Shown: positions 28,351 to 37,317, counted from the stretch's first letter. The stretch: 64,000 nt of DNA from Kitasatospora humi (GCF_020907985.1 NZ_JAJJPA010000001.1:1-64000), one strand, 5' to 3'. Numbers and translations: made by a program. Notes: generated from the letters alone by a model not told the origin.

Positions 28351-29133
28351 GTGCCACACGCCATCACCGCTGACGGGATCCGCATCGCCCACCAGACCCA
28401 GGGCGCGGGCGCCCCGCTGCTGCTGCTCGCCGGACAGGCGAACAACCACCGGTGGTGGGACGCGGTCCGCGGTGACTTCCATGCCGCCCGCCGCACCATC
28501 ACCCTCGACTACCGGGGCACCGGCGAGAGCGACAAGCCCGAAGGGCCGTACAGCACCCAGGTCTTCGCCGAGGACGCGATCGCCGTCCTGGACCACCTGG
28601 GCATCGAGCGGGCCGACGTCTACGGCACCTCGATGGGCGGACGGGTCGCCCAGTGGCTGGCCGTCCGCCATCCGCAGCGGGTCCGCTCGCTGGTGCTCGG
28701 CTGCACCTCGCCCGGCGGTCCCGAGGCCGTCGAGCGCGACGACACCGTGCGCCGCTCGCTCGTCTCCCCGGACCCGGCCGAGCGGCTGCGCAGCCTGCTG
28801 GACCTGATGTACACGCCGCAGTGGCTGGCCGCCCACCCGGGACCGCACCGCACCGTCGGCGACCCGGCCATGCCGCCGCACGCCCGGCGCGGCCACCTGC
28901 TCGCCAGCAACGGGCACGACGCGTGGGACGTGCTGCCGCAGGTCCTCGCGCCCACCCTGGTGCTGCACGGCACCGACGACCGGTTCAACCCCACTGCCAA
29001 CGCCGCCCTGCTCGCGGAGCGGATCCCCGGCGCGCGGGTCCGCCTGATCCCCGGTGCCCGCCACGCGTACTTCGAGGAGTTCCGCGAGCTGGCCGGCCCG
29101 CTCGTGCCGGACTTCCTGGAGCGCCTCGGCTGA
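28351..29133 (+). CDS. Alpha/beta-hydrolase
   Basis: A 260-residue hydrolase of the 3-oxoadipate enol-lactonase/epoxide-hydrolase-like class. Nucleophile Ser in VYGTSMGGRVAQWLA (about residue 93), Asp in LHGTDDRFNP and His in PGARHAYFEEF. The order DYRGTGESDKP and LLLLAGQANNHRWWD is standard. GTG 28351 follows GGACGGAAG. It sits between malate synthase and gcl on the same strand but has its own spacer and no purine-type operator, so a part in allantoin breakdown is uncertain. Confidence 0.82.
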   Translation: MPHAITADGIRIAHQTQGAGAPLLLLAGQANNHRWWDAVRGDFHAARRTITLDYRGTGESDKPEGPYSTQVFAEDAIAVLDHLGIERADVYGTSMGGRVAQWLAVRHPQRVRSLVLGCTSPGGPEAVERDDTVRRSLVSPDPAERLRSLLDLMYTPQWLAAHPGPHRTVGDPAMPPHARRGHLLASNGHDAWDVLPQVLAPTLVLHGTDDRFNPTANAALLAERIPGARVRLIPGARHAYFEEFRELAGPLVPDFLERLG

Positions 29134-29136
29134 TTT

Positions 29137-29190
29137 CCGCAACTCGTCCGGTCCACCGGTCAACGCCTCGGTGGACCGGACGAGTTGCGG
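29137..29190. terminator. 22-bp perfect-stem terminator
   Basis: Bases 29137-29158 pair perfectly with 29169-29190 around a 10-base loop, beginning 3 bases past the hydrolase stop. It is one of the strongest hairpins in the window. Confidence 0.85.
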
Positions 29191-29193
29191 GCG

Positions 29194-29421
29194 TCAGGCC
29201 CGCCGGTCGCGTTTCACCGGCGCCGCCACCAGGACGGAGGCCGCCGCCACCGCGGTGCCCGGTGCGAAGGCCGCGTCGACGCCCTGCACCAGGCGGTGCG
29301 CCGCACTGCCGGTGGCGGGTCGGCCGGGGGTGCTGAAGAGCGGGACCAGCACCGCCGTGCCCACCGTGCCGCCGGTCCACCGCAGGGTCTGCGGCAGCCC
29401 GGCCGCCGCGCCGGACCTGGC
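29194..29421 (-). pseudogene. C-terminal remnant of an MFS (DHA2-type) transporter
   Basis: A 75-codon minus-strand stretch with the look of the last two helices of a drug/H+ antiporter: TLRWTGGTVGTAVLVPLFS resembles the conserved RxxGGxxGTAVL block, and GTAVAAASVLVAAPVKRDRR is a terminal helix with a basic tail. There is no start codon or upstream transporter sequence; the frame runs straight into the gcl promoter. It is most likely a truncated relic left after deletion. The match is by eye only. Confidence 0.4.
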
Positions 29422-29423
29422 GA

Positions 29424-29438
29424 TCAACGAATTGTTGA
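29424..29438. promoter_or_regulatory. TCAAC-N5-GTTGA palindrome, gcl promoter
   Basis: TCAAC, GAATT, GTTGA: a perfect inverted repeat about 107 bp before the gcl start, followed by AA as at the malate synthase site. Confidence 0.7.
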
Positions 29439-29503
29439 AATCGACTTCCGCGAACCTTGACGCGCCAATTGGCCGCCGCCTACCGTGATTTCGAATAGCA
29501 GAA

Positions 29504-29524
29504 GCGGAATTCCGCAATGTGGAA
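29504..29524. promoter_or_regulatory. GGAATTCC-type operator cluster, gcl promoter
   Basis: A perfect 12-bp palindrome GCGGAATTCCGC (29504-29515) overlaps TTCCGCAATGTGGAA (29510-29524), which matches the second purine motif. It ends 20 bp before the gcl ATG, suiting repression. Confidence 0.65.
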
Positions 29525-29544
29525 TCACTGGCAGGAGTCAGCCG

Positions 29545-31332
29545 ATGCCTCGAATGACGGCCGCCCGCGCGGCAGTTGAGATCCTCAAGCGCGAAGGAGT
29601 CGAGGTCGCGTTCGGCGTGCCGGGCGCCGCCATCAACCCGTTCTACAAGGCGCTCAGGGAGGGCGGCGGCATCCGGCACGTCCTGGCCCGGCACGTGGAG
29701 GGCGCCTCGCACATGGCCGAGGGCTACACCCGGGCCGGGGCCGGCAACATCGGAGTCTGCGTCGGCACCTCCGGGCCGGCCGGCACCGACATGATCACCG
29801 GCCTCTACTCGGCCATCGCCGACTCCGTCCCGATCCTGTGCGTCACCGGCCAGGCGCCGGTCGCAAAACTGCACAAGGAGGACTTCCAGGCCGTCGACAT
29901 CGCCGCCATCGCCCGGCCCGTCACCAAGGCCGCCACCACCGTGCTGGAAGCCGGCCAGGTTCCCGGGGTCTTCCAGCAGGCCTTCCAGCTGATGCGGTCC
30001 GGCCGTCCGGGGCCGGTGCTGATCGACCTGCCGATCGACGTCCAGCAGGCCGAGATCGAGTTCGACCCGGACACCTACCAGCCGCTGCCCGTCCACAAGC
30101 CGGCCGCCACCCGGGCCCAGGTGGAGCGGGCGCTGCGACTGCTGCTGGCGTCCGAACGCCCGCTCATCGTGGCCGGCGGCGGCGTCATCAACGCCGACGC
30201 GGCCGACCTGCTGGTCGAGTTCGCCGAACTGACCGGCACCCCGGTGATCCCCACCCTGATGGGCTGGGGCGCCATCCCCGACGACCACGAGCTGCACGCC
30301 GGCATGGTGGGCGTCCAGACCGCGCACCGCTACGCCAACGCCACCTTCCTCGCCTCGGACTTCGTGCTCGGCATCGGCAACCGCTGGGCCAACCGCCACA
30401 CCGGCTACCGGCTGGACGTCTACACCGAGGGGCGCACCTTCGTGCACGTCGACATCGACCCCACCCAGATCGGCCGGATCTTCGCCCCCACCCTGGGCAT
30501 CGCCTCGGACGCCGGGCTCGCGCTCGGGCTCCTCATCGAGGTGGCCGAGGAGTGGAAGGCCGCCGGGCGGCTGCCGGACCGCGCCGACTGGATCGCCGAG
30601 ACCCAGGAGCGCAAGGCGACCCTGCTGCGCCGCACCCACTTCGACGACGTGCCGATGAAGCCGCAGCGGGTCTACGAGGAGATGAACAGGGCCTTCGGCC
30701 CGGACACCCGCTACGTCACCAGCATCGGCCTCGCCCAGATCGCCGGCGCCCAGCTGCTGCACGTCTACCGACCGCGGCACTGGATCAACTGCGGCCAGGC
30801 CGGGCCGCTCGGCTGGACCATTCCGGCCGCGCTCGGGGTCGCCACCGCGGACCCGCGCAGCCCGGTGGTGGCCCTCTCCGGCGACTACGACTTCCAGTTC
30901 ATGATGGAGGAACTGGCGGTCGGCGCCCAGCACCGCATCCCCTACGTCCATGTGCTGCTGAACAACGCCTACTTGGGTCTGATCCGGCAGGCGCAGCTCG
31001 GCCTGGGCATCGACTTCCAGGTCAACCTGGAGTTCGAGAACATCAACGCGCCCGAACTGGGCGGTTACGGCGTCGACCACGTCAAGGTGGTCGAGGGCCT
31101 GGGCTGCAAGGCGATCCGGGTCACCGGGCCCGACGAGCTGGGTGCCGCCTTCGAGCGGGCCGGGAAGCTGGCCGCCGAACACCGGGTGCCGGTGGTGGTC
31201 GAGGTGATCCTGGAACGGGTCACCAACATCCCGATGAGCCCCACCGCCGACATCGCGCAGGTGGTCGAGTGGGAGGAGCCGGCCACCGAGCCCGGCCACG
31301 CGCCCACCGCCACCAGGACGTTGCAGGCCTGA
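29545..31332 (+). CDS. gcl: Glyoxylate carboligase (tartronate semialdehyde synthase)
   Basis: A 595-residue thiamine-diphosphate enzyme that condenses two glyoxylates to tartronate semialdehyde and CO2. The N-terminal domain has [15 protein letters not shown], where Val replaces the usual ThDP-activating Glu, the hallmark of Gcl. The ThDP site is [15 protein letters not shown] then [10 protein letters not shown], and the FAD-binding middle domain is present. AGGAG precedes ATG 29545. It has both purine-region operator types in its promoter, and its product feeds Hyi/GlxR encoded at 37-39 kb. Confidence 0.96.
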   Translation: MPRMTAARAAVEILKREGVEVAFGVPGAAINPFYKALREGGGIRHVLARHVEGASHMAEGYTRAGAGNIGVCVGTSGPAGTDMITGLYSAIADSVPILCVTGQAPVAKLHKEDFQAVDIAAIARPVTKAATTVLEAGQVPGVFQQAFQLMRSGRPGPVLIDLPIDVQQAEIEFDPDTYQPLPVHKPAATRAQVERALRLLLASERPLIVAGGGVINADAADLLVEFAELTGTPVIPTLMGWGAIPDDHELHAGMVGVQTAHRYANATFLASDFVLGIGNRWANRHTGYRLDVYTEGRTFVHVDIDPTQIGRIFAPTLGIASDAGLALGLLIEVAEEWKAAGRLPDRADWIAETQERKATLLRRTHFDDVPMKPQRVYEEMNRAFGPDTRYVTSIGLAQIAGAQLLHVYRPRHWINCGQAGPLGWTIPAALGVATADPRSPVVALSGDYDFQFMMEELAVGAQHRIPYVHVLLNNAYLGLIRQAQLGLGIDFQVNLEFENINAPELGGYGVDHVKVVEGLGCKAIRVTGPDELGAAFERAGKLAAEHRVPVVVEVILERVTNIPMSPTADIAQVVEWEEPATEPGHAPTATRTLQA

Positions 31333-31342
31333 CCCCCGAACA

Positions 31343-31385
31343 CCGAGGGCCCCGCCGGACGTTCGGTTTCCGACGGGGCCCTCGG
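31343..31385. terminator. Convergent terminator after gcl
   Basis: A 17-base stem with one mismatch (31343-31359 with 31369-31385) and a 9-base loop, followed by TTGGAAAA. It separates gcl from the convergent membrane-protein gene. Confidence 0.8.
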
Positions 31386-31409
31386 TTGGAAAATGCCGCT
31401 GACCGGCCG

Positions 31410-33074
31410 TCAGGAGTTTCCCGCCGGGCAGGGGTTGCCACGGGTGAGACCGTAGGAGCCGGTGACTCGGTAGGTCCCGGCGGCGGGTGCGCGCAGCACC
31501 GTCCAGTCGCCCGAGCGGGCCAGGCAGCCGTGCTCGTCATCGGTGTGCCCGGCCAGACCCAGCCAGGGCGACCACGGCACCCTCAGGCGCACCTCGCCGG
31601 CGGCCGGCACCTGCACGGTCATCGAGGCCGCTCCGGCGTGCTGCACCACGGCCGGCGGATCGGCGAGCGAGGTCGTGTCGGTCACCTGGTAGACCGTCCA
31701 GGCGCCGTGCTGCCAGACCTGCTTCAGCCAGGGCTGGCCGGCCCGGATCAGCGCCGCCTCGTCCCTCGCGCCGTTGTCCGGCTTGTCCGAGGAGAGGGCC
31801 ACATAGCCCACCGCCCACTGCCGCAGCCAGGCGTGGTAGTCGTCGGCGGTGAGCTTCTTGGCGGCGTAGAACAGCGGGTTGCGGGTGTAGTCCGCCTGCC
31901 GGTTCCAGCCGCGCGCCAGGTCGACGTAGGGCGCCACCCCGCTCGCCTCCCAGTGCGAGGAGAGCGGCACCACCTCGACCCGGCCGCGGTCGGCGCCCAG
32001 CTCCTGCAACTCGTCGATCAACGCGCCGCCGTCCCGGGCCGCCGGGGCCTTCGGCGCCGTCGCCAGCAGGTCGCCGATCGTCCGGCCGGTGATCCAGCCG
32101 GTCACCGACAGGAAGGCGAGCAGTGTGCACACCGCCCGCTTGCGGGTCTGCGCGCTGCCGGTCAGCGCGGCCAGCAGCGCGGTGCCGGCGAACAGCAGGC
32201 TGAGCCGCTCCACGTTGCTGCCCACCGGCGACGGGACCAGGAAGACCAGCAGGGTGCCGATCGCATAGACGATCCCGCCGCGGCGCACCGCCGCCCACTC
32301 GCGCGGCACCAGCCAGACCACCGCCAGTGCCGCCGCCACCACCAGCACCATGTTGTGGAACGAGAACGGCTGCACCCCGCTGAACGGGAAGAGCAGCGTG
32401 GTCGCGCCGACCACCACGGCCGGTGCCAGGAAGAGCGGGTAGCTGTCCCGCCGCCGCCCGGTCAGGAACAGCCCGGCCGCCGCCACCTCCAGGAACAGCC
32501 CCACGACCGGGCTGCCCATGGTGCCCAGCGCGGCCAGCACGAAGAGCAGCGCGCCGCGCAGCCGAGGGCCGCCGCAGGTGAAGGCGACCACGGCGGCGGC
32601 CAGCCCGAAGGCCAGCCCCAGCGCGAAGGTCACCCGCCCGGACGCCACGTCGCACCAGAGCACGAAGGCCGTGAACAGCGCCGGCCACATCGGCCGGGAG
32701 ACGCCCGACCGGCTGAGCAGCAGGGCACCGAGGGCAGCACTGGCGACACCGGCCAGCGCGCCCGTGGTCCGCACTCCCAGGAAGCTCATCAGGTACGGCG
32801 ACACCACGCTGTACGACGCGACGTGCATCCCGCCGTACCACGACAGGTTGTAGGCCGACTCCGGGTGGTCCCGGGCGAAGTCGGTCCAGGCGTACTGGGC
32901 GGACAGGTCGCCCGCGTCATTGGCCAGCCAGAACACCCACACCAGATGGAGCAGACCCGACAGCACGGTTGCGGCGACCACCGGGTGGCGCGAAGCCGCC
33001 CGCAGGGTCCGGCGCAGCGAGCCGCGCAGTGCGGGCGGGCGGGCGGCGGGAATCGCCGGTCCCACGGTGGACAT
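31410..33074 (-). CDS. Polytopic membrane protein of unknown function
   Basis: A 554-residue protein with about ten membrane helices in residues 30-350, then a soluble, probably extracytoplasmic domain of about 200 residues. The first loop after helix one holds TDFARDHPESAYNLSWYGG, and the pattern of a long first loop plus a C-terminal soluble part recalls GT-C-type glycosyltransferases or mannosyltransferase-like proteins, although no clear DxD is seen. The tail has paired Cys (GCLARS, NPCPAG). ATG 33074 has only a weak GAGAGAG ahead. It lies downstream of a strong terminator, so it is separate from the urate operon. Alternative: an MFS-like carrier. Confidence 0.6.
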   Translation of the reverse strand: MSTVGPAIPAARPPALRGSLRRTLRAASRHPVVAATVLSGLLHLVWVFWLANDAGDLSAQYAWTDFARDHPESAYNLSWYGGMHVASYSVVSPYLMSFLGVRTTGALAGVASAALGALLLSRSGVSRPMWPALFTAFVLWCDVASGRVTFALGLAFGLAAAVVAFTCGGPRLRGALLFVLAALGTMGSPVVGLFLEVAAAGLFLTGRRRDSYPLFLAPAVVVGATTLLFPFSGVQPFSFHNMVLVVAAALAVVWLVPREWAAVRRGGIVYAIGTLLVFLVPSPVGSNVERLSLLFAGTALLAALTGSAQTRKRAVCTLLAFLSVTGWITGRTIGDLLATAPKAPAARDGGALIDELQELGADRGRVEVVPLSSHWEASGVAPYVDLARGWNRQADYTRNPLFYAAKKLTADDYHAWLRQWAVGYVALSSDKPDNGARDEAALIRAGQPWLKQVWQHGAWTVYQVTDTTSLADPPAVVQHAGAASMTVQVPAAGEVRLRVPWSPWLGLAGHTDDEHGCLARSGDWTVLRAPAAGTYRVTGSYGLTRGNPCPAGNS

Positions 33075-33140
33075 AGCGGATCTCTCTCGAAGTCGAATGT
33101 TTCGACCCAATAACTTACGTGGTGACGCTGTGCGGTCATG

Positions 33141-33179
33141 CCGCGGCCCCGGACCCTCGCCGTGGGTCCGGGGCCGCGG
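33141..33179 (-). terminator. Terminator of the urate operon
   Basis: A 16-bp perfect stem (33141-33156 with 33164-33179) and a 7-base loop, 100 bp beyond the 8-oxoguanine deaminase stop and before the next minus-strand gene. Confidence 0.8.
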
Positions 33180-33279
33180 TCCACCCGCCTTACGAGGGCG
33201 GCGGGCGGAGTTCCGGGTCACGCACCGTCCCTGGGCGGCCCGGAGTCCGAGGTCGGGGGAGGGGACCGGGGCACGCGGC

Positions 33280-34662
33280 TCAGCCGCGCGCAGCCAGCTC
33301 CTGGGCGGCACGGGCGCAGATCAGCGCGATCCGGTTCTCGTCCGCCGTGGTCAGCCTCCCCTCTTCGACCACGGCGTTGCCGTTGACGAACAGCACCGAC
33401 AGCGGCGGCAGCGCGCCGAGGACGAGCGCGGCGACCGGGTCGGCGATCGAGGAGTGCATGACCCCGTCCACCTTCCAGAGCGCCAGGTCGGCCAGCTTGC
33501 CGACCTCGATCGAGCCGATCTCGTGCTGGCGGCCGAGCAGCCGGGCACCGCCCATGGTGCCCAGGCGCAGTGCACCGCGGGCGGTCAGCGCGTCCGGCCG
33601 GCCGTGCAGGCGGTTGATCAGCAGCGCGTTGCGCAGCTCGGTGCCCAGCTCGCCGGACTCGTTGGAGGCGGTGCCGTCCACGCCCAGGCCCACCGGGACA
33701 CCGGCCCTGATCATGTCGGGCACCCGGGCTATGCCGGCCGCGAGCCGGGCGTTGGACGACGGGCAGTGGGCCACGCCGGTGCCGGTCTCGGCGAACTTGG
33801 CGATGTCGGAGTCGTTCATGTGCACGCAGTGCGCCATCCAGACGTCCTCGCCGAGCCAGCCGGTGGACTCGAAGTAGTCGGTCGGGCCCATCCCGAACTG
33901 CTCCTCGCAGAACCGCCCCTCCTCGGCGGTCTCCGAGCCGTGGGTGTGCAGCCGCACGCCCTTGCGGCGGGCCAGTTCGGCGGACCGGCGCAGCAGTTCG
34001 GTGGAGACCGAGAACGGCGAGCAGGGCGCGATCGCGATCTGCAGCATCGAGCCGAACGAGGGATCGTGCCAGCGGTCCACCGCCGCCTCGCTGGCGCTGA
34101 GGACCTCGTCGATATCCTCCACCGCGCGGTCGGGTGGCAGGCCGCCGTCCTTGCGGCTGAGGTCCATCGAGCCGCGCAGGGCGGTGAAGCGCAGGCCGAG
34201 CTGCTGGACGGCTTCGATCGAGGCGCCCAGGAGGTCACCGGCGCCGCGCGGAAAGACGTAGTGGTGGTCGCTCGCGGTGGTGCAGCCGGACTTCAGCAGC
34301 GCGGCGACCGAGCCCAGCGAGGCGGCGTGCACCAGCCGGTCGTCGATCCTGGCCCAGGTCGGGTAGAGCGTGACCAGCCAGTCGAACAGGGTGTCGTCCT
34401 GGGCCAGGCCGCGGGTGATCCACTGGTAGAAGTGGTGGTGGGCGTTGACCAGGCCGGGAGTGAGCAGGTGGCCCGCGCCGTCGATCCGGCGCACGACGCC
34501 GTCCAGCCCCTGCGGTGCGGGGCCGTCGCCGACCGACTCGATCAGATTGCCCTTGATCACCACGTGCCCGCGGGCGCACTCGGTGCCCTGGGCGTCGACG
34601 GTGGCGATCGCCGCGTTCTCGATCACTGTTCTCCGGTCGGCGGGCGGTGGTTGGACTGCCAT
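33280..34662 (-). CDS. 8-oxoguanine deaminase (amidohydrolase)
   Basis: A 460-residue zinc amidohydrolase that would deaminate 8-oxoguanine to urate, feeding uricase directly. Metal ligands: HxH in VNAHHHFYQW, His in VRLHTHGSE, His in WMAHCVHM and Asp in GLGVDGTASN. The family distinction from guanine deaminase and atrazine hydrolases rests on overall resemblance and on the position next to uricase. Last gene of the four-gene urate operon. Codons 1-11 (VQPPPADRR) are loose, so the start may vary. Confidence 0.85.
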   Translation of the reverse strand: MAVQPPPADRRTVIENAAIATVDAQGTECARGHVVIKGNLIESVGDGPAPQGLDGVVRRIDGAGHLLTPGLVNAHHHFYQWITRGLAQDDTLFDWLVTLYPTWARIDDRLVHAASLGSVAALLKSGCTTASDHHYVFPRGAGDLLGASIEAVQQLGLRFTALRGSMDLSRKDGGLPPDRAVEDIDEVLSASEAAVDRWHDPSFGSMLQIAIAPCSPFSVSTELLRRSAELARRKGVRLHTHGSETAEEGRFCEEQFGMGPTDYFESTGWLGEDVWMAHCVHMNDSDIAKFAETGTGVAHCPSSNARLAAGIARVPDMIRAGVPVGLGVDGTASNESGELGTELRNALLINRLHGRPDALTARGALRLGTMGGARLLGRQHEIGSIEVGKLADLALWKVDGVMHSSIADPVAALVLGALPPLSVLFVNGNAVVEEGRLTTADENRIALICARAAQELAARG

Positions 34663-34681
34663 GGGGACTCCTCGCTCGGCT

Positions 34682-35596
34682 CTAGCGCACCGGAATGGCC
34701 GGGAGCACGCCGTCGCGGTGCACCGTGCCCTCGATCAAGCCGTACATCCGATCGGCGGCGTGGTACACCTCGTTGTCGTTGGTCAGGCCGAACGGCTCGA
34801 GGTCGACCAGGAAGTGGTGCTTGTTCGGCAGCTCCAGGCGGACCTCGTCCACCTCGGGCCGGTTGTCCAGCACCCGGGTGCCCATCGCGTGCAGGGTCTG
34901 CTGCAGCGAGTAGGAGTAGGTCCCGGCGAAGGCCTCCAGCAGGTGGCGGCGGACCTCCCGGTAGCTGCGGTTCCATTCGGGCGGGGCCTGGCCGTCGGCG
35001 CCGGAGTAGGAGTACTTCCAGCGAGCGGTCACCTGGGTGGCCAGGATCCGGTCGAAGGACTCCGGCAGGGTGGTGTACTTGTCCTTGATGAAGCCCCAGA
35101 ACTCCGAGTCGGTGGTGTTCATCACGACCAGGTCCTGGAGGCCGGAGATCACCTGGACCAGCTCGCCGTCGAACACCACCTCGGTGGTGCGCACTTCACC
35201 GCCGTCGCGGACGAAGGAGTGGCCGACCTCGCCGGCGCCGGTGGTGGGGGCGCCGGGGGCCTGGATCCGGTTCCAGGCGTACTCCTCGATCCGGATCCGG
35301 GCGCTGTGCACCACGCCGCGCTCGGTCCCGGTGACGAAGTGGCGCGCCAGCAGGATGCCGAACGCCTCGGCCGACTCGATGCCGTGCTCCTTGGCGAAGG
35401 CGAAGACGGTGTTCTTGGTGCTGTCGGTGGGCAGGCAGTTGGCGTTCGATCCGGTGAGGTAGGCGTCCCTGAACTCGCCCTGGAGGGCCACCGACACATT
35501 GAGGTCCTTGATCGAGTGCCGGGCGCCGTCCCGCTGGACGCGGACGATCCGGTTCTCCGCCTTGCCGTACTGGTTCTGACCGAGCACGTGGGCCAT
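34682..35596 (-). CDS. Urate oxidase (uricase)
   Basis: A 304-residue cofactor-free enzyme converting urate and O2 to 5-hydroxyisourate. The catalytic set is visible: Lys in NQYGKAENRIVRV, Thr in PTDSTKNTVFAFAKEHGIES and His in LPNKHHFLVDL. Two tandem T-fold halves make the usual length. It lies 17 bp downstream of the HIU hydrolase gene and 19 bp ahead of the deaminase gene in one operon. It ends IPVR without a peroxisomal-type tail, as expected for bacteria. Confidence 0.96.
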   Translation of the reverse strand: MAHVLGQNQYGKAENRIVRVQRDGARHSIKDLNVSVALQGEFRDAYLTGSNANCLPTDSTKNTVFAFAKEHGIESAEAFGILLARHFVTGTERGVVHSARIRIEEYAWNRIQAPGAPTTGAGEVGHSFVRDGGEVRTTEVVFDGELVQVISGLQDLVVMNTTDSEFWGFIKDKYTTLPESFDRILATQVTARWKYSYSGADGQAPPEWNRSYREVRRHLLEAFAGTYSYSLQQTLHAMGTRVLDNRPEVDEVRLELPNKHHFLVDLEPFGLTNDNEVYHAADRMYGLIEGTVHRDGVLPAIPVR

Positions 35597-35613
35597 CGAC
35601 GGCTCCTTGGTGG

Positions 35614-35949
35614 CTAGCTTCCGCGGTAGACGGAATATCCGAAGGGGTTCAGCAGCAGCGGCACGTGGTAGTGGCGCTGTGCGGGCGCGACCGTGAAGAC
35701 GATCGTGACCTCGGGGAAGAACGGCGCCCCGGTCGACGAGCGCGCGTGGTACGCGGCGGTGTCGAAGGTCAGTCGGACGACCGAGCCCGCCGTCACGGCC
35801 GGCAGGTCCTCGACCCGGCCGTCGGAGTCCGTGGCCCAGGTGCCGAGCACCGTCCAGCCACCCTCGGTGCTGAGCGCCAGTTCGACCGGGACGCCCTCGG
35901 CCGGGCGGCCCAGGCTGGTGTCGAGCACGTGCGTGGAGATGCCGGTCAT
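35614..35949 (-). CDS. 5-Hydroxyisourate hydrolase (transthyretin-like)
   Basis: A 111-residue hydrolase opening the ring of 5-hydroxyisourate to OHCU. The N-terminal ISTHVLDTSLGRPA with its catalytic His, the central FFPEVTIVF and the exact C-terminal YRGS signature are all present. The ATG at 35949 lies 82 bp after the OHCU decarboxylase stop. Second gene of the urate operon; the third-step enzyme is encoded first. Confidence 0.95.
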   Translation of the reverse strand: MTGISTHVLDTSLGRPAEGVPVELALSTEGGWTVLGTWATDSDGRVEDLPAVTAGSVVRLTFDTAAYHARSSTGAPFFPEVTIVFTVAPAQRHYHVPLLLNPFGYSVYRGS

Positions 35950-36031
35950 TGAGTGAACGTCCCTGTTCAATAAGTGGTGTGACGTATGGTCAGGAACTGA
36001 CGGCTGCTCAGTCCCTTTCTCCGAGTGTCCC

Positions 36032-36559
36032 TCAGAGTGCCTCGTCGAGAAGGCGACTGAGACGGATGTCGTTGATCCTGCGCAGTTCGCGCCGGACGAT
36101 CTCCGCCTCGGTTGCCGCAGTGTTCGGGTGGCGCTCGCGCAGGGCGGCGAGCACGGCCTCCGCGGTGCGGTCGGTGGCACAGATCAGGAACACGTGGCCG
36201 AACTTCGCCTCGTAGGCGGCATTGGCCCGGTCGAGTTCGTCGAGCACTGCCCGGTCCGCGCCGCGGATGCCGGCTTGCTCGCGCTCGGAGGCGGCGTTGC
36301 CAGGGGTGGGGCGGCCGATCCGGGCATGGCCGGCCAGCGCCTGGGTGAGGTCGGCGGTGCTCAGGGTGGCCAGGGCCGCCGCGTTGGCGGCGAGCAGGGC
36401 GGCCCGGTCGGGCCAGGGGCGGGTGGCCGCGACCGCCGCGGCCCACTGGGGGCTGGCGCAGATCTCCAGCAGGAGCTTTCGCAGGTCGGCGGGCTCGGCG
36501 GTGGCGAGCGCCTTCAGGGCGCCGGGTGGGTCGTCTGACGCGTGGGGGTGGTGGGTCAC
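36032..36559 (-). CDS. OHCU decarboxylase
   Basis: A 175-residue all-helical enzyme giving (S)-allantoin from 2-oxo-4-hydroxy-4-carboxy-5-ureidoimidazoline. Family marks: SPQWAAAVAATRPW, the active-site GHARIGRP, AYEAKFGHVFLICATDRTAEAVLAALRERHPN and the final RELRRINDIRLSRLL. The GTG at 36559 with a perfect AGGAGG is preferred over the ATG at 36592. First gene of the urate operon, with the TCAAC-N5-GTTGA site 59 bp upstream. Confidence 0.93.
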   Translation of the reverse strand: MTHHPHASDDPPGALKALATAEPADLRKLLLEICASPQWAAAVAATRPWPDRAALLAANAAALATLSTADLTQALAGHARIGRPTPGNAASEREQAGIRGADRAVLDELDRANAAYEAKFGHVFLICATDRTAEAVLAALRERHPNTAATEAEIVRRELRRINDIRLSRLLDEAL

Positions 36560-36574
36560 GGTGGACCTCCTGAA

Positions 36575-36588
36575 GAGTGGTGCCACTC
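36575..36588. promoter_or_regulatory. Small palindrome at the OHCU decarboxylase 5-prime end
   Basis: GAGTGG and CCACTC form a perfect 6-bp inverted repeat around TG, just upstream of the AGGAGG site. It may be an extra operator or an mRNA hairpin. Confidence 0.4.
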
Positions 36589-36617
36589 GCACAAGGTAGG
36601 CCTACCACCCCCGACCG

Positions 36618-36632
36618 TCAACACTTTGTTGA
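36618..36632. promoter_or_regulatory. TCAAC-N5-GTTGA palindrome, urate operon promoter
   Basis: TCAAC, ACTTT, GTTGA, a perfect inverted repeat 59 bp upstream of the OHCU decarboxylase start and followed by AG. It is the third perfect copy of the shared purine-region site. Confidence 0.7.
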
Positions 36633-36642
36633 AGGTAGCGGA

Positions 36643-37008
36643 TCAGGTTTGGCGGTTCAGGTAGTTGTACACGGTGAACCGGCTGACACCCAGGGCCGAC
36701 GCCACGGTCTCCACGCCATGGCGGACGGTGAAGGCGCCGCGTTCCTCCAGCATCGCCACCGCGCGCTGCTTCTCCGGTCGGTCCAGCTCGCTGAGCGGCC
36801 GGCCGCCGAACTGGCGGGTCACCTCGGCCAGCAACCGGTCCAGCGCGCTGCCCAGGTGCGGCAGCCGGACGGCGACCGCTGGGGCGCCCTCCCACTCCAG
36901 GATCACGTCGTCGGGCCGGGCCTCGGCCGGGTCGAACGGGGTGGCGCCGACGGCGTCCAGCAGCGGCTTGATCGCCGCGGTGAGCGGGTGCTCCCGGGCG
37001 TCGGTCAT
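36643..37008 (-). CDS. Small helix-turn-helix protein of the purine region
   Basis: A 121-residue protein whose C terminus is a helix-turn-helix (VETVASALGVSRFTVYNYLNRQ). The N-terminal 80 residues contain DVILEWEGAPAVAVRLP and a helical LGSALDRLLAEVTRQFGGRPL. It recalls the small HTH proteins coupled to urate and allantoin genes in Streptomyces; the target is unknown. Its ATG overlaps the stop of the preceding gene by four bases (37005-37008). The HTH at the extreme C terminus is uncommon for a repressor. Confidence 0.72.
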   Translation of the reverse strand: MTDAREHPLTAAIKPLLDAVGATPFDPAEARPDDVILEWEGAPAVAVRLPHLGSALDRLLAEVTRQFGGRPLSELDRPEKQRAVAMLEERGAFTVRHGVETVASALGVSRFTVYNYLNRQT

Positions 37009-37256
37009 GGCGCGGCCACCTCCTCGCCCACCGGCAACACGCTGACCTGGAAGGAGATCCGGTTGGCGCCGGCGTCCAGGCTGTCGTGCAGCAGTCGGGT
37101 GACCGCGGCCATGACCTGCTCGGCCTCGCCCGTGGCGCTGGTGCCGAACGGACCGACCGTCACCTCGAGTCCGGCCTCGTCCGCAGCTCGGCGGGCGGCC
37201 GCCGCGTGGTCCGGGAAGGCACCCAGCTCGAACGGTTCTGTCGTGAATTCCACCAT
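37005..37256 (-). CDS. Thiamine-binding-like (YkoF/MTH1187 fold) small protein
   Basis: An 83-residue protein: MVEFTTEPFELGAFPDHAAAA, then AGLEVTVGPFGTSATGEAEQVMAAVTRLLHDSLDAGANRISFQVSV, the layout of the MTH1187/YkoF family that binds thiamine or similar molecules. Gcl needs thiamine diphosphate, so a link is imaginable but unproven. The start may be ATG 37256 or the GTG at 37265, which lies 7 bases past a TACAGT -10-like element and could be leaderless. It is cotranscribed with the HTH gene. Confidence 0.65.
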   Translation of the reverse strand: MVEFTTEPFELGAFPDHAAAARRAADEAGLEVTVGPFGTSATGEAEQVMAAVTRLLHDSLDAGANRISFQVSVLPVGEEVAAP

Positions 37257-37317
37257 CAATCGCACGCGTTCACTGTAGCGAGCGGCCGGCGCGCGGGAGC
37301 GGTCACCGGCGGCAACT

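Noticed and set aside
29838..33113. A 1091-codon plus-strand frame over gcl and the membrane-protein gene
   Set aside because: It is the shifted frame of gcl and the antisense of the membrane protein; the translation is Arg/Pro-rich noise.
35967..35981. TCAATAAGTGGTGTG upstream of the HIU hydrolase as a sixth purine operator
   Set aside because: The left arm matches but the right arm does not; it lies inside an operon that already has a perfect site at its head.
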